6,693 bases of DNA from Fidelibacterota bacterium (GTDB lineage: Bacteria; Fidelibacterota; UBA2242; B5-G15): NCBI GenBank assembly GCA_003645825.1, contig QNCQ01000097.1, positions 1 to 6,693 of the forward strand, read 5' to 3'. The position numbers were made by a program, and so were the translations under genes. Numbering within the stretch: the stretch's first letter is position 1; each line of letters starts with the position of its first letter. The notes under the pieces were generated by a model. It was given only the letters and a program-made list of their open reading frames with translations. It was not told where the DNA came from and made no database searches. Positions 1-4,927 of this stretch are shown piece by piece.

Positions 1-1
1 T

Positions 2-142
2 ATTGTCCTGGTGGGGATTACAGGCGCAGTTTTAGGAGCTTTGATGGTAATAATGCCGGAGAAGATGTCTCATTTTTTCTCCAAATTTAAAACTTCGGGA
101 ACTACTCCATCCGAAACTGGCTCCGACGAAGAGCAAAAATAG
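2..142 (+). CDS. C-terminal fragment of a small membrane protein (5' end outside window)
   Basis: The frame starting at base 2 is open from the left edge to a TAG stop at 140-142, giving 46 residues. The first 18 or so (IVLVGITGAVLGALMVIM) form a glycine/alanine-rich hydrophobic stretch typical of a transmembrane helix. It is followed by a basic, Phe/Lys-containing stretch and a polar Ser/Thr/Glu/Asp-rich tail ending in EEQK. This is the usual ending of a membrane protein whose C-terminus lies in the cytoplasm. A LapA-like small membrane protein would fit this shape, but the fragment is too short to name a family. An internal ATG at 44 exists, but starting there would remove most of the helix, so the gene very probably begins upstream of the window. 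It lies on the same strand as the kinase that follows, separated by 108 bp. Confidence 0.5.
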   Translation: MVLVGITGAVLGALMVIMPEKMSHFFSKFKTSGTTPSETGSDEEQK

Positions 143-210
143 CTCCTGACTGTCAGACAAAAAACATTCCTTCGTTGTCGGTGCTCGTGGGAGACAAAAT
201 AAGAACAGGT

Positions 211-238
211 TTGGAAAAGTTTCATTGTACTCTATAAA
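211..238 (+). promoter_or_regulatory. Candidate sigma70-type promoter for the hybrid kinase gene
   Basis: TTGGAA at 211-216 (four of six matches to the -35 consensus) and TATAAA at 233-238 (five of six to the -10) are separated by 16 bp. Transcription would begin around 244-246, only about 5 nt before the ATG at 251, so the mRNA would be nearly leaderless. The only Shine-Dalgarno-like bases are a weak GAGAG at 242-246, which would itself sit at the transcript's 5' end. The rest of the 143-250 spacer holds no gene; it contains two AGACAAAA copies (155-162 and 192-199) and a short palindrome at 146-156. The promoter is inferred from consensus only. Confidence 0.4.
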
Positions 239-250
239 TATGAGAGATGA

Positions 251-3200
251 ATGGGCAAAAAGAGTGCTAAACAACTAGAAAAAGAGTATAATGAGCTTTT
301 AAAGAAGTATAATTCCCTCCTTGAAAACTCAGCCGAGGGAATATGGTGTTTTGAACTCGAAGAGCCTCTGCCTATAGATACACCTGAAGACGAAATGATT
401 CGAGTTTTTCTCGAAAAAGGGTTCCTATCAGAATGTAACAACATTATGGCGAAAATGTATGGATTTGAGGAAAAGGAGGAAATAATAGGAGCGAAACTAC
501 ACGAACTACTGACACCGGATGACCCGAGAAATATCGAATACCTTCGCGCATTTATCAGAAGTGGATTTAAACTGATAAATGGCGAGTCCTATGAGAAAGA
601 TAAAGAAGGGAATCTGCACATTTTCCTTAACAATTTTGTCGGCGAGATAGAGAATGGTAAAATCGCTCGGGCATGGGGTACTCAAAGAGAAATTACCGAA
701 TTGAGGGCAAAGGAAAAGGCTCTTAAAGAAAGCGAAAGGAAGTTTCGAAAACTCTTTGAAAACGTAACGGAAGGCCAGGTCATTGTTAAGCTTACAGAGG
801 AAAAGGAAAAAGCAGATTTCCTTGTAATAGATATCAACGCAACAGCGGAAAAGATATTAAGAATTAACAAGGAGAGCCTCATCGGCAAAAGGGTGAGCGA
901 ATTTCACAATATGGAACTACTACCTAAAAAACAGGAAATACTGAGGGTTCGCGATAAACAGGACTCTCTTTTCTTTGAAGCATACGTCCCCCGACTACAA
1001 AAACACCTTACGATAAATCTATTTCACATATTCGAAGATTTATTCTGCTTTGCTTTTCATGATGTTACAGAAAACCGCAAGATAATTAAAAAAAACGTCT
1101 TTCTGAATAAGCTCTTGAAGGCAATAAGAAATGTCAATCAGGCAATAGCAAAAGAAAAAGATAAAAAGGAACTGATAAAAAGCATCTGCGAATATCTCAC
1201 AGAAACTAGAATATTCAAGAGAGTATGGATCGTACTTGTTGAGGATAATATTCCTGTTTCTTATGCCGCTCACGGATGGGGGAAACTTACCAGTTATCTG
1301 GAAAAGAATATATTCAATCAGGGACTCACAGCATGCATGCAAAAGGCTTCAGAGAAAAAGAATCTTCTACAGATAAAGTCCCCTATGGAAACTTGTAACA
1401 AATGCTATATGAGAAGATATTGCAAGGGGTACTATCTATACTGCTATCCCCTGAAGTATAACGACAAAGTTTATGGTATCCTTCAGGTTTCTTCAACAAA
1501 AAACATTTTCACAGAAAAAGAATACAAAGAGCTCTTCCTTGAAGTTGGAATGGACATTTCCTACTCCATGCACGCTCTGGAAGAAGAGGAGAAAAGAAAA
1601 GAGACTGAAGAAAAATTAAGATACGAGATGGAGCTACTACAGATATTAATGGACAATATCCCGGACGCAATCGCTTTTAAAGATAAAAATCTGGAGTACG
1701 TTAGGATCAATAAAGCTCAGGCAGAGCTTCTTGGCCTGGACAATCCTGCCCAGGCTATAGGGAAGACGGACCTCGATTTTCTTCAGGAAGAGCATGCTAA
1801 AAAAATAATAGCTGAGGAAAAAGAAATTATCACAACAGGCAAGCCGATTTTTGATAAAATAGAAGAGGTAGAAACTGAGGGGAAAGTACATTGGTTTTCT
1901 GTCTCCAAGGTTCCTATAAGTTCAGACAGTCATGATGTGATAGGAATTGTTGTCATCTCCCGGGACATAACAGACAGATATGTTGCGACTCTGAAGCTTC
2001 AGGAAAGCGAGAGGAGAATAAGAAACTACTCGGAACAGATAGAGAAGTTCAGTAAAGTCTCAGCAGACATTTTGTCAATAAAAGATGAAAAAGAGTTTTT
2101 CAGGCTTGTCTGTAACAGTATCGTAGAGATTTCAGATTTCTACAGATTGCTTCTATACGTGTTTAAAGACGAACCACCATATAGAGAAATCTTAGGGCAT
2201 GTAGGAGTCGACGAGGAAGTTCTTGAAAAAATGAAGAAGGCCCATGTTTCGAAAGAAATGCTGGAAAAGGTCTTCGAAAAGGGGATAAGGCTCGGCAAAC
2301 AATCCTGCTATTTGCCCCATACTATGAAAGAAGTGCTGGAAAATTTCCCGGTGGACTATGGCAAGCGCCAATACGAACCTGGAGAGGGTCGGTGGCATAG
2401 AGAAGACAATCTTTTCGTAGCACTCTTAGACAAAGAAGGGAAAATGATCGGGATGATATCACTTGATGATTCGAAGAGTGGGCTCGTGCCAACCGACGAG
2501 ACTGTCGGGCCTATAGAGATATTCGCTAATTTCATCTCTCAGGTAATCATTATGAGAAGACTGGAAAAAGAAACCCAACAGATGCAGGAAAGCCTCGCAC
2601 ACTTTGAGAAAATCAGGGCTCTTGGAGAAATGGCGGGCGGTGTAGCTCACGATTTCAACAACGTGTTAAGCGCAATACTTGGAAGAGCCCAGATATTAAG
2701 AAGATTCAACCTACCTCCAGAGGTGGATCAGGGCTTAGAGCTAATAGAAAAAGCTGCCCTTGATGGGGCAGAAACCGTCAGGAGAATACAGGACTTTACA
2801 AGGTTAAGAAAAGATAAGCACTTTACAACCCTGAACATAAATGATGTGGTTTCCGACGCTGTAAGATACCTGAAAGCCAAATGGAAAGACGAAGCTGAAG
2901 AGAAAGGCCTCTATTTTAACATAGTCAAAAATTTCGGTGAGATACCCCTAGTTGAGGGGAATCCTTCCGAGTTAAGGGAGGTCTTTACAAACATCATAAG
3001 CAATGCTATAGATGCCATGCCTGAGGGAGGAGACATTATTATAAATACGTTCACACAAGGAGATGAAGTTGTCATTTCCATAAAGGACACTGGCGTTGGC
3101 ATGAGCGAAGAGGTCACAAAAAGAGTTTTTGATCCATTTTTCACCACGAAAGGAGTAAAAGGCTCCGGTCTGGGGATGAGTATAAGCTATGGAATCGTGT

Positions 3201-3748
3201 CCAGACACAACGGCAAGATAGAAGTAAAGAGCAAGTTGGGGGAAGGTACCGAAGTAATCACTACTTTTCCTGTAGCAAGAGCTGCACCTCCTGAAGCCAA
3301 GGAGAAAAAGGAATTCACAGGAAAACAAATAACCCCAATAAACAAAATACTAGTCGTGGATGACGAAGAGGGTCCGAGATCTCTCCTATACGACATTCTG
3401 AAGCTATTACATTATAATGTGGTGACTGCGAAAGATGGAACGGAAGCTTTGGAGGTATTCAGGAAAAACCCTGATATCGACGTGGTGTTCACTGACCTGG
3501 GGATGCCGCGCATATCCGGTTGGGAATTAAGCGACGAGCTAAGAAAACTAAAAAACGAACTTGTGATTGTCCTTATCACAGGATGGGGAAGCCAGATGGA
3601 TGAGAAGAAAATAAAAGAACATGGAATAGATAAGGTGATATCCAAACCCTTCGAATTTAAAGAGATACAACAAATTGCATTAGAGTGTTCCCTCATTAAG
3701 AAAGAAAGACTCACGCGAAATGAAAATAAAATAAAAGGCAACGATTAA
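251..3748 (+). CDS. Soluble hybrid sensor histidine kinase, PAS-PAS-GAF-PAS-GAF-HisKA-HATPase-REC
   Basis: This 1165-residue protein should autophosphorylate on a histidine in response to a cytoplasmic signal and pass the phosphate to its own receiver. Approximate domains: PAS1 22-150 (ending GTQREITE), PAS2 162-280 (ending HDVTE), GAF1 288-440, PAS3 461-577 (ending SRDITDR), GAF2 600-768, HisKA 785-850, HATPase 890-1010 and receiver 1034-1150. The H-box is AHDFNN with phospho-acceptor His800. The N-box has Asn914 and Asn918, the G1 box is DTGVGM from Asp946, then FDPFFTTK, and the G2 box is GSGLG at 971-975. The receiver has the acidic pair Asp1037/Asp1038, phospho-acceptor Asp1082 (FTDLGMP), Thr1110 and Lys1132, so both modules look active. 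There is no hydrophobic segment, so it is cytosolic. GAF1 carries Cys382, Cys385, Cys391 and Cys398, a possible metal or redox site. There is no output domain after the receiver and no other response regulator in the window. Short charged coiled-coil linkers (around 150-165, 440-460 and 768-785) join the modules. The ATG at 251 is the first in this frame, leaves a coiled-coil start before PAS1, and has only a weak ribosome site. The ligand is unknown. Confidence 0.96.
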   Translation: MGKKSAKQLEKEYNELLKKYNSLLENSAEGIWCFELEEPLPIDTPEDEMIRVFLEKGFLSECNNIMAKMYGFEEKEEIIGAKLHELLTPDDPRNIEYLRAFIRSGFKLINGESYEKDKEGNLHIFLNNFVGEIENGKIARAWGTQREITELRAKEKALKESERKFRKLFENVTEGQVIVKLTEEKEKADFLVIDINATAEKILRINKESLIGKRVSEFHNMELLPKKQEILRVRDKQDSLFFEAYVPRLQKHLTINLFHIFEDLFCFAFHDVTENRKIIKKNVFLNKLLKAIRNVNQAIAKEKDKKELIKSICEYLTETRIFKRVWIVLVEDNIPVSYAAHGWGKLTSYLEKNIFNQGLTACMQKASEKKNLLQIKSPMETCNKCYMRRYCKGYYLYCYPLKYNDKVYGILQVSSTKNIFTEKEYKELFLEVGMDISYSMHALEEEEKRKETEEKLRYEMELLQILMDNIPDAIAFKDKNLEYVRINKAQAELLGLDNPAQAIGKTDLDFLQEEHAKKIIAEEKEIITTGKPIFDKIEEVETEGKVHWFSVSKVPISSDSHDVIGIVVISRDITDRYVATLKLQESERRIRNYSEQIEKFSKVSADILSIKDEKEFFRLVCNSIVEISDFYRLLLYVFKDEPPYREILGHVGVDEEVLEKMKKAHVSKEMLEKVFEKGIRLGKQSCYLPHTMKEVLENFPVDYGKRQYEPGEGRWHREDNLFVALLDKEGKMIGMISLDDSKSGLVPTDETVGPIEIFANFISQVIIMRRLEKETQQMQESLAHFEKIRALGEMAGGVAHDFNNVLSAILGRAQILRRFNLPPEVDQGLELIEKAALDGAETVRRIQDFTRLRKDKHFTTLNINDVVSDAVRYLKAKWKDEAEEKGLYFNIVKNFGEIPLVEGNPSELREVFTNIISNAIDAMPEGGDIIINTFTQGDEVVISIKDTGVGMSEEVTKRVFDPFFTTKGVKGSGLGMSISYGIVSRHNGKIEVKSKLGEGTEVITTFPVARAAPPEAKEKKEFTGKQITPINKILVVDDEEGPRSLLYDILKLLHYNVVTAKDGTEALEVFRKNPDIDVVFTDLGMPRISGWELSDELRKLKNELVIVLITGWGSQMDEKKIKEHGIDKVISKPFEFKEIQQIALECSLIKKERLTRNENKIKGND

Positions 3749-3806
3749 TTCGAGATAGATACTTCTACATTAATTAAAATAATAAAATTAAATTTGCTAC
3801 CGTAGT
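3749..3806 (+). promoter_or_regulatory. AT-rich spacer between kinase and small charged protein
   Basis: This 58-bp gap is strongly AT-rich, with the 8-bp palindrome TTAATTAA at 3770-3777 followed by A/T runs to about 3794. I could not find a well-spaced -35/-10 pair, and there is no GC-rich hairpin plus T-run that would stop transcription after the kinase. The AT tract could act as an UP-like element, a weak promoter or a protein-binding site. The absence of a terminator makes read-through from the kinase into the next genes plausible. No Shine-Dalgarno stands out just before the ATG at 3807. Confidence 0.25.
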
Positions 3807-4085
3807 ATGGCTATGGATGAAGAACAGGATAGGGAAAAACAGCTTGAAGATGCAAAGATGAGATGGTTAAAGAGATATACCGATTGGGTAGTAAAGCGAT
3901 TGATGGAAGATGATTTTGATGAGGCCTCTGCTGCAGAGTTCTTGACTCTCGTGAGATCTGAAGTTCTAAAAAGATTCCCTAATAAAGCCAGGGAATACAA
4001 TTTGATCTATAGAAGAAGGTTTGTAAGAATATTACTAAGAAAAGGGATTTTTTTAAACCTTCCGGAAGATGAGTCTGTAAGCTAA
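3807..4085 (+). CDS. Small charged all-helical protein of unknown function
   Basis: A 92-residue protein I do not recognise. It is very rich in Lys, Arg, Glu and Asp, with regularly spaced Leu, Val, Ile, Trp and Phe, which suggests a compact helical bundle. It has no signal peptide, membrane segment or cysteine. An acidic/basic N-terminal stretch (MAMDEEQDREKQLEDAK) leads to a Trp-containing helix (RWLKRYTDWVVKRLMED, about 19-35). A middle helix contains EFLTLVRSEVLKRF, then a strongly basic stretch (REYNLIYRRRFVRILLRK, about 62-79), and an acidic tail. It may bind nucleic acid or a partner protein, but that is a guess. The start is uncertain: ATG at 3807 and ATG at 3813 are in frame and neither has a clear ribosome site. 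It stops 15 bp before the HD hydrolase and follows the kinase by 58 bp, which suggests co-expression. Coding is supported by the charged helix-like composition and its fit in the gene row. Confidence 0.75.
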   Translation: MAMDEEQDREKQLEDAKMRWLKRYTDWVVKRLMEDDFDEASAAEFLTLVRSEVLKRFPNKAREYNLIYRRRFVRILLRKGIFLNLPEDESVS

Positions 4086-4086
4086 A

Positions 4087-4092
4087 AAGGAG
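4087..4092 (+). promoter_or_regulatory. Shine-Dalgarno site of the HD hydrolase
   Basis: AAGGAG lies 8 nt before the ATG at 4101 and begins just 1 nt after the stop codon of the upstream small gene. It is the best ribosome binding site in the window and fixes the start of the HD protein. Confidence 0.85.
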
Positions 4093-4100
4093 AGAGATTT

Positions 4101-4661
4101 ATGAATAGAGAAGAAGCCTGGAAGTTGCTTTGTGAGTACACCAAAAGTGAAAACTTAAGGAAACATGCCCTCGCAGTTGGAGCTGCAATGAGATTTTATG
4201 CGAGAAAGTTTGGAGAAGACGAAGAAAAATGGGGCATCGTGGGACTTCTACATGATTTCGATTATGAGATGTATCCCGATGAGAAAAATCATCCTTACCG
4301 AGGGTACGAAATTCTCGAAAAGGAAGGCTACCCGGAAGACGTACGAAAGGCCATTCTATCTCATGCTTCCTATACAGGGGTTCCACGAGACAGTCTAATG
4401 GCCAGGACATTGTTCGCGGTGGATGAGCTGACAGGATTTATCATTGCTGTTGCCCTTGTTCGTCCCACCAGAAGCATACATGACGTAACAGTAAAGTCGG
4501 TTAAGAAAAAGTTTAAGCAGAAAGCATTTGCTGCAAAAGTCAGCAGAGAGGAGATAAAGCAGGGAATAAAGGAACTGGGAGTTGATGAAGACGAACACAT
4601 CCAAAATGTCATCGACGCTCTCAAGAGTATCGCAAAAGAGCTTGGACTTGAGGGAAAATGA
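4101..4661 (+). CDS. HD-superfamily (HDIG-type) metal-dependent phosphohydrolase
   Basis: A 186-residue cytosolic protein with the full set of HD-domain ligands: His22 (RKHALAV), the His51-Asp52 pair (LLHDFDYE), His64 (NHPYRG), His88 (LSHAS) and Asp108 (VDELTG). The extra histidines between the HD pair and the last Asp are the pattern associated with two-metal HD enzymes. The protein continues with the family-like segment DVTVKSVKKKFKQK (about 128-141) and a helical C-terminus. From memory, length and layout match the short stand-alone HD hydrolases grouped as COG2316, common in thermophilic and anaerobic bacteria and in archaea. The real substrate of that group is not known to me; HD proteins usually cleave phosphate esters or phosphodiesters of nucleotides. 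It lacks a GYP motif, so I would not call it a cyclic-di-GMP phosphodiesterase. The strong AAGGAG supports the start. Its stop overlaps the next ATG as ATGA, which suggests translational coupling. Confidence 0.93.
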   Translation: MNREEAWKLLCEYTKSENLRKHALAVGAAMRFYARKFGEDEEKWGIVGLLHDFDYEMYPDEKNHPYRGYEILEKEGYPEDVRKAILSHASYTGVPRDSLMARTLFAVDELTGFIIAVALVRPTRSIHDVTVKSVKKKFKQKAFAAKVSREEIKQGIKELGVDEDEHIQNVIDALKSIAKELGLEGK

Positions 4662-4900
4662 AAACCCTTACCAGACACAACAAAGGCCATCTTTATGATT
4701 ATGTCTTCTGCCCACACTATGGGAACAGCTTCGGGCAGGAAAGGCTCTTCAGATCCAGACAAAAATGGAAGTTGCTCAAAATGTACGGGGGTGTAGGCCA
4801 TAACATCATTCGTGTCTTAGCAGCTCTTGCAACTTTATGTCTGGGAGTAATTCCCGGTTTAATAGTGTATCTTTCGTTCACTATTATCCCCAAGAAATAA
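4658..4900 (+). CDS. Short PspC-like membrane protein with damaged zinc knuckle; possibly a decaying gene
   Basis: This 80-codon ORF begins at an ATG sharing ATGA with the HD gene stop, preceded by GAGGG at 4650-4654. The C-terminal half (about 50-80, with IIRVLAALATLCLGVIPG then LIVYLSFTIIPKK) resembles the end of PspC-family proteins: Arg, hydrophobic helix with a Pro-Gly break, Tyr and a closing IIPKK. RLFRSRQ at 29-35 recalls the RLYRS start of PspC domains. The usual stretch of roughly a dozen residues after GGV (GGVCGGLAEYFGI-like in PspC) is missing: here GGV at 44-46 joins almost directly to HNIIRV. Near the N-terminus, CPHYGNSF (18-25) looks like a zinc-ribbon half CPHCGNSF with Cys replaced by Tyr at 21. 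A second C-x2-C (CSKC) is encoded at 4773-4784 but in a different frame. These points suggest deletions or frameshifts in an ancestral zinc-ribbon/PspC protein. It may still be made as a small membrane protein. Family assignment is tentative. Confidence 0.5.
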   Translation: MKTLTRHNKGHLYDYVFCPHYGNSFGQERLFRSRQKWKLLKMYGGVGHNIIRVLAALATLCLGVIPGLIVYLSFTIIPKK

Positions 4901-4927
4901 AGGGTACTTTAACCTGTTGGAAAGAAA

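Noticed and set aside
32..274. 80-residue ORF on the minus strand across the kinase leader
   Set aside because: It overlaps the end of the upstream gene, the promoter and the start of the kinase on the opposite strand, and its Ser/Phe/Leu-rich translation is typical of antisense to Lys/Glu-rich coding DNA.
240..278. Tiny ORFs at 240-278 (12 codons) and 247-270 (7 codons) overlapping the kinase start
   Set aside because: Both use ATGs in other frames next to the kinase ATG and have no better ribosome site than it; their occurrence is expected by chance.
2972..3328. 118-residue minus-strand ORF under the kinase ATPase region
   Set aside because: The + strand frame here encodes intact N, G1, F and G2 boxes of the histidine kinase; the reverse frame is a by-product.
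4101..4661. HD protein as a cyclic-di-GMP phosphodiesterase partner of the kinase
   Set aside because: The protein is a short stand-alone HD domain without a GYP motif, so the sequence gives no ground for that specific activity.
4370..4801. 143-residue minus-strand ORF opposite the HD hydrolase and the PspC-like ORF
   Set aside because: It runs antisense to the conserved HD-domain sequence, has a low-complexity Ser/Phe/Leu composition and no recognisable motif.
4901..4927. Possible intrinsic terminator between the PspC-like ORF and the radical SAM gene
   Set aside because: The 27-bp gap has no stable hairpin and no T-tract.
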